From contig JAECUM010009856.1 of assembly GCA_016617855.1 (NCBI GenBank), positions 1 through 64,000 on the forward strand: a stretch of DNA of 64,000 bases, in the 5' to 3' direction. Under the pieces are notes generated by a model. It was not told where the DNA came from and ran no database searches. It worked only from the letters and a program-made list of their open reading frames with translations. Origin of the DNA: Megalonaias nervosa. Its lineage: Eukaryota > Mollusca > Bivalvia > Unionida > Unionidae. Positions 21,660-30,919 of this stretch are shown here, piece after piece (the stretch's first letter is position 1; every line of letters starts with the position of its first letter). A program made the position numbers and the translations under genes.

Positions 21660-23190
21660 TTACAGACGAACATGTCTGCTGTTTTTTGATATCTTGTCCA
21701 AGTGTTATTTAAAAGCACATTGTCTCTTGTTTTTCTCCGAGACTGGTATTGGTGGTGGAAACAAACATATACTGTAAAAGTAAATCCGCCTCTAGGTTTT
21801 GCATTCTTCCTAATTATGTTCATTATGACATTAAAAATAATAATTAATAGTATCCATTTACATTTTCAATAAAATGGATTGTTTATGGCATTTAAATATA
21901 TCAAGGACTGAATACTTGAAGGCTAATGCTTTACTGATTGCAGAAGATCAATAAAGATTGAACATGGAAGACAGTTCCTGTACACAGCACACAAGGAAAT
22001 AACCTTAGCTTCGTTTGATCTTTCCAACCCTGTGTTAGATATTTGGGCAGTAAAGGTGGAAGTTTTCATCCAGTTTAAGTACTCCTACATGCCTTAGTTG
22101 GCTGAGCATTATATTTCGTTCAGCATAGCATCGCGAATGATATCCGTGCCTGTTTCTTATGGAATTTTCAGGTCAAATTCTTCAAATGTAACTAAACTTA
22201 CCAAATTTGTTTCATGCATGAATGATTCAAACAATTCATTATTGACATAGAGTACAAAACCATTCAATGGATACATGCTGAAAAAAACAATGGTCTGTGT
22301 ACATGTGATTCGCCATGCTAGTCCTGAGTTCAGGAAGACTCTATGTTTGATACTGCAAAGATATCAAAAGGAGGCAGTTACATTCTGACCGAATAGGAAA
22401 GCTGATCACTCCTTGATAAACAGATCAACTCTTCCACAAGTCATGGTGCCATCGAGAAATTTGACGTAAACAGACCATTCTGTTTTAGCATGTATTTAAT
22501 GATACGTTTTACGTTCTGCCGAGGTGTTGAAATGTTTAGTGCGCAAAAAATCAATTACTTTTAGCTACATTTAATGATGCTAATCTGAAAATTCATTGAG
22601 ACCTGCGAACCCGTACCATTTTGCTTTAAGTCTTGCGGAAAGCGAACCTTAAAATATGGACTTAGGAATAAAAGCACAAATTACAGAAATACAATTGTCT
22701 TCGGTAAAATCTGGATACTGGTTTGTCTATGTTTGGTTTGGATCCTGGTTTCATATTAGATTCATTGGAGCTGGTCAGGGAAGCAAATTAACCTTACAGT
22801 ATTTACCTCAGAAACTTTAAACTTCATGTATTTTGTGGTGCAGAACATCTTACCGATTAAGCTATTAACCGGCTTCCAACAACACGTATTACCTCATTTA
22901 TACTTATCAGCCAATCAAACAACTTTTCTAAATCTGGGAAAGCCCGTTAAAATTCAGTGTTTGCGGGAGCTGGAAAGGGCTGATATCTTACGGAACCACA
23001 CCAGAAGTCTATATTAACGAGAGAAATAATATATTCCGATAAGTGATTGCATTTTAGGTAGACAATGCGATTCTATAAATTCGGTGTTGGGCGATTGTTA
23101 TACATGACCGCGTTCAACTCATTTCTCCCCCCCCCCCTCGCCCCTTTGCACACTGAAATTCTTATACACTGGCCCGCTTTATTCGGAGAT
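21660..23190. other. Interval between repeat units, no gene recognised
   Basis: AT-rich DNA with short open frames that show no family resemblance. A run of C lies near 23128-23137. Confidence 0.35.
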
Positions 23191-24323
23191 CATATTTTCT
23201 ACCACGCTTGTAAATTTATGAAAACAAATCAACTACGACGGGGTCGGATTTCTGACCCATTCAATCCGTCTTTTTGATTTTATTTCTGTCTTGAATGTCT
23301 CACATCATCCGACTGACATTCACATTCTCTGAAGTTGTCGACACATTCACAAATTATAAATATTAGGCTGTGTAAGTAAAGTTCTTGCAATTCGAAATGA
23401 GTTGTGCATTCGCAGGTACAAGGTGTGTGCTTAGCAATATTCTCTAACTCACAAATGCAACGCTTGTGCTATTATTATACATCTCGTACTACACTTGCGT
23501 AAAACAAAATTACCCCTAAGTCCCAAGACCATAGTGAGATTTCACTGGCTTATAATGAGCACTGCGATTAGCTGCATCACCTCTGACGGTAATATAATGA
23601 AGACAGTGAAGTATGCATTGCACACATTAATGCAAATTCCGGCTTCGGATCGATTTTATCAACTGTGTTTTCTAAATGATACTGTTAGAAATTTGAGGGA
23701 ATCGCGTCTTTTACTCATCGTTTACAAATACTACAATATGAACTGGAGACAGAGCTTATTAATGAAATCAGTTATGTTAAACGAATTAATAAAATAATAA
23801 CTTTCAAACTGTAAAGTGCAGAAAGAATCCGTTGTCCGAAGTTTATTATCATCAGGTGGACCCCATTGATATCAAGCCCATCCGTGTTATTGTGAATACT
23901 CCTCACCTAGACAGTACACAGAAAGAAATAATTTTTGAATGGTTAATGTTTCACATAATTCTGAGAAGCTATCTTATACTCCAAAGGAAGGTGCAATAAC
24001 TTATGTTTCATAAGGTGATAACCGACCACAGTATCGGAAGATTTGGAGAACCACTCTACAACTTTATGAAGCTTACGGTACTGTATCAGCATGCATTACA
24101 AATAGACAAAGCATGTTCTTCCAGGAAATGATTAATAACGATCAAGCTGGTTTCATTAAGAGAAGATATACTGGATAATATATTAGTATCCTATATGATC
24201 CTGTTTTCGAAAAAAAAATGCAACATACTTGGAGTCCTTCTCTTACTTAGAGAAAGTTTTTGATTCTGATGCATTTCTTTCCATCGATAAACTTGCAGGA
24301 GTTGCTCAAATTTTATGCTGCGA

Positions 24324-24349
24324 GGTGTGTGTGTGTGTGTGTGTGTGAG
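24324..24349. repeat. (GT)n microsatellite
   Basis: A GT run directly after the RT fragment of unit 3. A shorter GT run sits at the same relative place in unit 1 (18196-18209), supporting the duplication. Confidence 0.85.
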
Positions 24350-24642
24350 GTATTTATCTTATTAAGGTATTTTTCTCTTATCATTTTTGGGTTTATGAAT
24401 TTTCCGAACGCAGCTATCTTGGCTATTTATTGTGCTGAAAAAAAAAATCATTACCAACAAAAACATTTAAGCAAAACTTACGACTGTCACAATTACAAGG
24501 AATATGTATTCATATTTGACATGTTGACCAGAATTTCACTTGGTCAACAGATGAATGTAAGAAATCGTTCAACTATTAGGTTTTTGTTTTTCAAGTTTTG
24601 TACTATCGTCACAATCATATCTACCAGCATAATTGTGAGTAG

Positions 24643-24682
24643 ACGCGCGCGCGCGCGCGCGTGTGTGTGTGTGTCTGTGTGT
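24643..24682. repeat. (CG)n(TG)n microsatellite
   Basis: A CG/GC alternating run followed by GT repeats; alternating purine-pyrimidine sequence able to adopt Z-DNA. Confidence 0.85.
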
Positions 24683-24879
24683 TTTCATCTTTAAAATATT
24701 TAACAAACCGTTATGTTGCAGTTAATCATCTCCTTTACGGATTAACAATATTGTCTACGAAAATTGAATTAATGTAATACAATCAAGATATTCCATCGTT
24801 TGCTACCACGCACAATTGATACAGAAATGCACAGTCACATCAACAGTTTCTTTTTTTCTCAAACTGCTTTTTGTTTTCG

Positions 24880-25040
24880 TCGATTTATTTTTTCACCTTA
24901 TAAATTCTATCCTCTAATGAGACACTCCTAATGTCTATTTCTGTGTTCAGTTCAATTTTGAATGTCTCTTTCTCGTTTGTTTTAGTGTTAACAATATCAA
25001 TGCTACCACTTAACGCGAATCCTTTCGTTTAATTCAGATT
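24880..25040 (-). pseudogene. Short coding-like relic in the middle of unit 3
   Basis: Minus-strand translation from about 25015 to 24895 gives an uninterrupted, natural-looking segment: SGSIDIVNTKTNEKETFKI, ELNTEIDIRSVSLEDRI, ending in a stop. It lies downstream, in the same strand, of the coiled-coil-like relic at 25606-25800, so both may belong to one lost protein. Family unknown. Confidence 0.35.
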
Positions 25041-25068
25041 TTAATGCATAGGTATTTCAAGTAATCTT

Positions 25069-25165
25069 TGTTCCGAATCATCATTCAAATCTTTTGTTCC
25101 AAATCATCATTCAAATCTTTTGTTCCTAATCATCTGGTCCAAAACATCATTCAAATCTTTTCACA
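25069..25165. repeat. Short imperfect tandem repeat (about 27 bp)
   Basis: TCATCATTCAAATCTTTTGT or close variants recur three to four times. Confidence 0.7.
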
Positions 25166-26044
25166 ACTGTTTCATTCTTGCATCTATTTCATCAATACTA
25201 CCTTGCACTACCCGATATCACTGACCAGATCGACCGACGTACTCTTTTACGTCTCTTTCAGGTTGTCCATCCTCAGCGTGTACTGTGTTGCAAAACTCAG
25301 TGAATCTAACATTTTTTTATCGTCTTGATCCTGTCTCTTAAATTTATAATGACAAGATTATATGTTGCTTTCGATGAAATAATTGTACTTACTTTCACAG
25401 TCGTATTATCTTTGACAACGTATCTCTTTTTGTATGTATCTATTAAGCATTTTTTTTTCTTATCTTTTCGATCAGGTCAATAATTTTTTGGTTAAAATTA
25501 TTCATCAAATTTGTTTTTCTCTAAATCGTTCGGTTTCATTTCGTTCCTCAGTCTTAATGTAACTATGTAACTGTTCAAGTTGACATTGTAAAATCAGATG
25601 GTTTTCCAGAAATCGTCTCCTGTTTGATCGGTTGAAATATTATAGGTAAACGATCTGCTCTTTCTGCTGATTGTATGTCTTGAATAACAGTTCATAAAAT
25701 ATTAAAACTCCATTAGAGCAAATCATGAACTTTTTTTTGTTCACGTCAATTTGTTTTTTTGCAACTCTGAGCTCGTGTAAGCAAGTTTACTTTCAGGATC
25801 GACTTAAAGGACAGACATCAATCTTTAACGTTTCTTCAATCCGTTCAAACGTATAAACGATTCTCTACTGATGTCACATTTCTATTGCTAATGAACCAAC
25901 ATTTTTAAGCCTAGTTTTATTTCCCAGAAATCGCTGTAGTTATCGAATCGTTGTACAGTAATCACGTATAATTGTACTTACATTTAGCTGAATTGAATTG
26001 GGGTTCATAATTTATTCCTTTCTCATACTTCACTGTCTTGACCA

Positions 26045-26735
26045 TCTTGCTATCAGAGTTGACGCTGTTTATAGATTTGATACTGGTCATAGAGCTGATG
26101 CTGATTATAGTTTTGATGCTGCTGATAGTGTCTGCTTATATAGTTGATGCCCTTGTTAGAGGTGATACTGGTTATAGAGCTGAAGTTGCTTATAGAGTTG
26201 ATGCTGTTTATAGAATTGATGCGGCTTATGTAGTTGATGCTGGTTATAGATTTTATGCTGCTTATATTATTCATGCTGATTACTGAGTTGATGTAACTTA
26301 GAACTGATTATAGAGTTGATGCAGGGCCGTAGAGAGCGATCACGGGCCCTGGGGTAAGAAACACAAGTACCTCCACTAGTTCTTGTTCAAACAAATTTTT
26401 TCTTTTATAAAATTAAAAAGTGTTGTTCGGCCCGGGCCCATAAGGGATATATTCCAGGTTGCCCCCCCCCCCTTGTCGGCCCTGAGTTGATGCTGCTTAT
26501 ATAATTGATGCTGATTACAGAATTGATGCTGCTGATAAAATTGATGCTGATAAATGATGCTGATTATAGAACTGATACTGCTTATATAAGTGATGATAAT
26601 TATACTACAGATGCTACCTACAGAGTTGATGTTAGTTATAGATTTGATGCTGTGCATAGAATTGATACTGATTATAGAATTTCTGCTGATAATAGAGTTT
26701 TTGCTAATTATAGAGTTAATACTGCTTACATCCAT
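26045..26735. repeat. 18-bp minisatellite block, unit 3, split by a hAT MITE
   Basis: The largest block of the GTTGATGCTGCTTATAGA family, about 29 diverged copies, interrupted at 26322-26484 by the MITE described separately. Open frames on both strands arise from the repeat. Confidence 0.88.
26322..26484. mobile_element. hAT-type MITE inserted in the minisatellite
   Basis: It starts CAGGGCCGTAGAGAG and ends TTGTCGGCCCTG. The 8-bp AGTTGATG, itself part of the minisatellite unit, is present on both sides (26314-26321 and 26485-26492). Termini and 8-bp duplication fit the hAT superfamily. The interior holds a C run and no coding sequence. Confidence 0.8.
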
Positions 26736-27994
26736 CGTATGGTCATTAAATCTGCAGCGTTTCTGGACATTACAGAGTGGATTTTATTTTTGTTTCAAAC
26801 TGACAAATCAACATTAGTATTCTCTTTAATGTTGTTTTGTATCAGAACCATCTCTGACCACAATTTTATCCCATCCAAATGTGTAAACATAAGCACATTA
26901 ACTCCTGATATCAAGATTGTTGTTTTGATGTTAAGTTAGTGAAATATATGTATATTGACTCCCTGAAAAGTGTCGGGTTAATCACAGTATAGATTTGTGA
27001 CATTATTTGTACTGTTTAAAACATATCAAATTATTTCGTCGTCCTGTTTTCATTTTTAATATTCTCATATTTTGTCACCTTGTATTTTTACTCAGTGTTG
27101 ATCAGTTTGGTGTGTCGCTTTTTGTGAAAATAAATCAGACCTCCAGTGACCTCACATCCCCATAATCTATCTACGCATTCTATTCTCCAGCTATCAGTTC
27201 AAACCTTTTCTTTCTAATTTTCATATTTATCTATATGAATCACTAGATGCATCTGCGTATGACAATCTTTTTTATGTGTACTGGGGAATTGCTTGGTCAC
27301 AAAGATGACCAACAAAAGCAAGCAAGTAATAGCTGAGATCTTGTAACCCAATTAAACTGTATTTTTTTTTTTTAAAATTTTTTATTTTTTTTGAAACATG
27401 TAAAACACGTCCTTTTCTCCGCATTGTGTAAAAGTGACTAAAATTGTAACTTTCAATAAAAAGCTCGAGGCATTTTTGTCACACCTGCGTTCATCATACC
27501 TTACCGCACGTGCTTTGTCACGAGCTATTATTTACACCGGAACTTGATAAAAATCTGAGCATTCAAACACTTTAAATTGTTATACAACGATAAAATGTCA
27601 GCGCTTTTAAGACTCACATTGTTGGCTTTAAGCGGGAACCGAATATTGACAACAAATGAACTGTTCGTTTGGTTAAAACTTAGCAAACCTGACACGGAGT
27701 CGAAAAAGCTGTAGTTTCGTTGTTTTCTGCTATCTGAAAGGCGCACAGTATTTTAAAGGTCACTGACATAGGTTGCACATGACAAGAAGTCCATATTCGC
27801 CTTTATGAACATTTCTCAACCCCATCCCCCAAACTGAGTGAGATCCTTGCAGACGAAACATATCTTCTGTTTTGTCATATTTTACTCATTTGTTATTCAC
27901 AGGGATATTGGCTGGAACGAACATTTGACACTTTAAATTAGGCCTGCATCTAAATACCGGAAAAGTATATGCTTCTCTGCTGTAGTCCTACAAT

Positions 27995-28041
27995 GTAAGA
28001 CCTCGACCCTGATATTTTTGTTTTGGGCGTCGAGGTCTTAC
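27995..28041. repeat. Perfect 13-bp stem hairpin
   Basis: GTAAGACCTCGAC is mirrored exactly by GTCGAGGTCTTAC with a 21-base loop, probably a foldback-type insertion or its remnant. Confidence 0.6.
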
Positions 28042-28369
28042 TGCCCATACAGTGAATCTGTGTAGCGTGTTTTGATGTTGATTAACATCGGAACGATAAG
28101 TAAAATGTGAAACTATAGTGAAATCATTTGTTTTAAATTGTATTGGTATAGGAAAGGGAAGTCACACCCAATTGCTTATAATTTGTGGACAGAATGGGGA
28201 TTTGGGATACTACTCGCAAATTAATAGTATCTGCCCGAAGTTGGGATTCTTAAAGAAAATGATACCCATATGGGTTGTTTTCACAGACGTCACGATTGTG
28301 TACGCTAAGACCCACAATACAGTGTGCAGCAATTTTGAGTCCCTAACAAACCTTTGTCAGCATTAGTCA

Positions 28370-28958
28370 TCATGTATATTCAAGATATAAGTCTGATTTA
28401 ATTGTCGATAAGGATATTTTACTTCATCGAAATGATACATAGATTATACTTGAAATTAAGTTCCCCTATAGCACAAAGGTAAAAATAAAGCTGGAAGTTC
28501 CCTGGCTTATATCGAAACACAGAATAGTGAAGTTGTGCCATAATCATGCATATTGCTATCTAATAGAAATGCAGCAATTTCTGACAAACAAGCAGTATTG
28601 AGATTTATTAAAAGTATTTTGTATGATGTCGCCAAGATTATCATCTTGAAAGGGTATTTCCGGACAATGATCTTTGGGATACAATATCAGTCCCAGAATT
28701 AAAATTTTATAGCATGTGTATTATGCCAGAACTTTTATGTACAAATACTTTTGGTGAAAACAATTACTTGTACCAAAGACTGCTGACAAACCAACATTAA
28801 TTAGTATGGCGAAATATTGTATTTGTTGTGGTGATGATGGACGTAGGATGATATTGAGTGAAATCGAGAACCATTCAAAGAAGTTTCATCTTCAGTGTAT
28901 TAAAATGGACCAAGTGCTTAATGGAACATGACTTTGTGTTGAATGTCAAAACTGAGTA
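28370..28958 (+). pseudogene. Broken gene resembling a YqaJ-type nuclease with PHD finger
   Basis: Two parts are recognisable on the plus strand. First, at about 28371-28560, DLIVDKDILLHRND is followed by LEIKFPYSTK, which resembles the catalytic E-x-K box (usually IEIKCPY) of YqaJ-like PD-(D/E)XK nucleases, then HNHAY as in the family's KxNHxYYxQ region. Second, at 28806-28955, YCICCGDDGRRM, FHLQCIKMDQV and LCVEC outline a PHD zinc finger. Two zinc ligands are altered (Ser and His in place of Cys) and a TGA replaces the usual Trp before LCVEC. Several frameshifts lie between. YqaJ plus PHD proteins are found in transposon-like gene families of marine invertebrates (general knowledge). Clearly non-functional here. 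Confidence 0.5.
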
Positions 28959-28969
28959 TTCTTGAAATG

Positions 28970-30190
28970 TTTGTAACAATTAGCTTTTTAACTTGAAGGA
29001 CAACCAAATGATTGATTGCAGCCCATGAAAATTGAAAATCATTACATGTTTCTACTTGTTTGTGCATCCATTTGTTTATGCGTTTGTTTATTGATGGATC
29101 TATTTGTTTATGAAAGAATAATGAAGATGTTGAAATTTCAGTGTTTTACTTTTAGAAAAAAGAAGGGGAAAGGTAGTGCATTCTATCTTCTTTGGTTGAC
29201 ATGCACAACAGAATGTGATGTATTAGGATATCTTTATGCACAAAATGAGACTTGCCTTCATAATTATGTGGGAAGAATAAAGTTAGACACAGCCAGGGTA
29301 TCAAAATGGCAGATATGGAAGTGCACATTTTGTGACGTCACATGATAAGAACGGATAGTACAGGTGAAACATTAAAAGGACAAAGTATTGATTACAAATT
29401 CTGATATATTTTAAGGATTGAATAAAATTTGAAATATGGTTAAAAGATAGATAACCTGAATTCTGAAATTAAACTGATAAAAAAATAGCAACTGCTGTGA
29501 CAACAGCTATAAGTAATGTGCCAAGTCAAATTGCTATTTTCACATGATTTTTTAAAATATGATAATACTTATGTGTAAGGTACTGTAGCATAGTGACTTT
29601 TTGAATGGGCTTTCCATCAAGAGATTCTGTTTTGGTACTGGGCATGAATTTGAGCTATCCCTGTTACAGATTTTTGTTGTTGCTAAATTGCACCTCCTGC
29701 CCTCTAGCCTGCTACATTAACACAACTAAAGTAAAACCTGTTATGAGAGACCGCCCCTTCTGCCAGCAAAAATGGTCTCTCAAGACGCAGAGTTCTCAAT
29801 AGATTTCAAAAGTGAAGAGTATGTTGACCCTTGACTCCAAAATCTCCAGTCAGAGTAAATTCTTTTGAACAGACATGAGCCCATAGCTGTGATTCCTCAT
29901 TATTGGTGGAAACAAATGATGTTTAAGATTTTCTTGTCTCGTGCTGAATAATGAGAGATACTTTACAGTGTTTTTGTAAGAAACATACAATCTGAACTTT
30001 GTGAAAGTGTTTCTCTTTCTAGCTGTGTGTTACTGTGTGTATATTTTGTATATGAAACAGACAGTGGATTATTTTATACTTTATTATATTTACAACTTCT
30101 CAACATATTCTGTTATGATCTGATCAAATCATTTTATGTGCAAACATATACCCATACAACTAGGAAGGTTATATATTATTCAGATATCAA
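28970..30190. other. No gene recognised; one small hairpin
   Basis: AT-rich interval. The longest open frame (29016-29345) has no recognisable motif. At 29744-29782 TGAGAGACC and GGTCTCTCA form a perfect stem, likely a transposon remnant. Confidence 0.35.
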
Positions 30191-30199
30191 GGATGTACA

Positions 30200-30391
30200 T
30201 CACAGAATTGTCAGTTCACTTTTCCACTCATTCTTAAATTTTCTAACAAATTTCAGAGATTGACTCCCCGTCTCCTCCTCCAAGCTGTCATTATCTTTCT
30301 GTTTCTTTGGAGTCTGAGGGTCAGAAAATTCATCACCAGCAGATCGTTTCCGAGACTGAGACTGAGAAGAAAATATACTTCTTTGCGCCAT
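30200..30391 (-). CDS. Hypothetical N-terminal exon or short protein (63 aa)
   Basis: A minus-strand ATG at 30391 opens MAQRSIFSSQSQSRKRSAG, then an acidic and basic patch with KKQKDNDSLEEE, then SLKFVRKFKNEWKSEL and a stop. The composition looks like the start of a nuclear protein (basic cluster PQTPKKQK could be a nuclear localisation signal). The KFVRKFKNEW end recalls the start of KIAA1586/ZNF862-type, hAT-derived proteins, but that is only a weak resemblance. An AATAAA lies about 110 bases downstream on the minus strand. No further exon was found, so it may be a truncated copy. Confidence 0.35.
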   Translation of the reverse strand: MAQRSIFSSQSQSRKRSAGDEFSDPQTPKKQKDNDSLEEETGSQSLKFVRKFKNEWKSELTIL

Positions 30392-30604
30392 TGTGATTTT
30401 AAACTTAAGATGTATGCACTGAGTGTTATGTCCATTCAGTTTTTTTCTGAATGATCCATTAATTAAAACACTTTAGGTTTTAAACGTTTTGCCAATTGAA
30501 GCAAATTGATCGCCAATAAAACATAATCCCACACTCAAAACTGGCTTCAGAAGAAACCATATATTCCCATTTTGTCTAACTGATTGAAGATTGATAAGTA
30601 CAAT

Positions 30605-30915
30605 AATCGGGGTTCCCTTGGGTCGTGAAATCCTGGAAAAGTTTTGGAATTTAAAAAATAAAATTTCAAGGGCCTTGAAAAGTCATGGAATTTCTCAAAA
30701 CCTTGCAAAGTTTTGGAAAAGTAATGGAATTTCTGAGAATGGAGTCTTAAAAATATTGATAACTGCTAATTTCCTGCACCAGATAAAAAATCTGGTTTTG
30801 AACTGATATAGTTATGATTGATAAATGGTTTATAATGGTCTTTGACTTTTGTGAAATGGCCCTGGAAAAGTGTTGGAATTTGTTTTTGTTAAGTCTGCAG
30901 GAAACCCAGAGTAAC
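30605..30915. repeat. Diverged repeat with GGAAAAGT..TGGAATTT motifs, possible MITE
   Basis: Copies of CCTGGAAAAGTTTTGGAATT and CTTGAAAAGTCATGGAATTT recur within the segment. Its ends, GGGGTTCCCTTGGGTC and CTGCAGGAAACCCAG, are imperfect inverted repeats. Similar repeats are common in animal genomes (general knowledge). No certain target duplication. Confidence 0.45.
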
Positions 30916-30919
30916 ACAA

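Larger units (their letters stand above)
18930..21660. mobile_element. Composite repeat unit 2
   Basis: It starts with a block (18930-19330) nearly identical in order to 23190-23590. A short piece of the RT linker follows (GGAACATATAGTGCTAATCA, 19350), then a minus-strand coding-like stretch (19393-19670), a second copy of the purine-rich insert (20038-20302), an 18-bp minisatellite and the flank (20515-20830). A tail (20940-21660) is shared with 27040-27510. The RT body is missing here. Confidence 0.6.
23190..27510. mobile_element. Composite repeat unit 3
   Basis: The most complete unit. It has the 5' block (23190-23610), RT linker (23630-23830), RT fragment (23880-24310, with NNDQAGFIKRRYTG and upstream EGAITYVS-like remains), a middle part absent from the others (24700-25590), the minus-strand coding-like stretch (25606-25800), minisatellite blocks, flank (26725-27010) and tail (27040-27510). 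Identity to units 1 and 2 by eye is roughly 80-85 percent, so the duplication is old. No part is intact. Confidence 0.6.

Noticed and set aside
24260..24694. 144-codon open frame
   Set aside because: It runs from the RT fragment through two microsatellites; its length is due to GT/GC repeats.
26038..26939. Leu/Met/Ile or Asp/Ala/Tyr repeat proteins
   Set aside because: Encoded by the 18-bp minisatellite on opposite strands; not a gene.
29016..29345. 110-codon open frame
   Set aside because: Cys/Leu-rich start and no motif, homologous feel or splice sites; likely chance.
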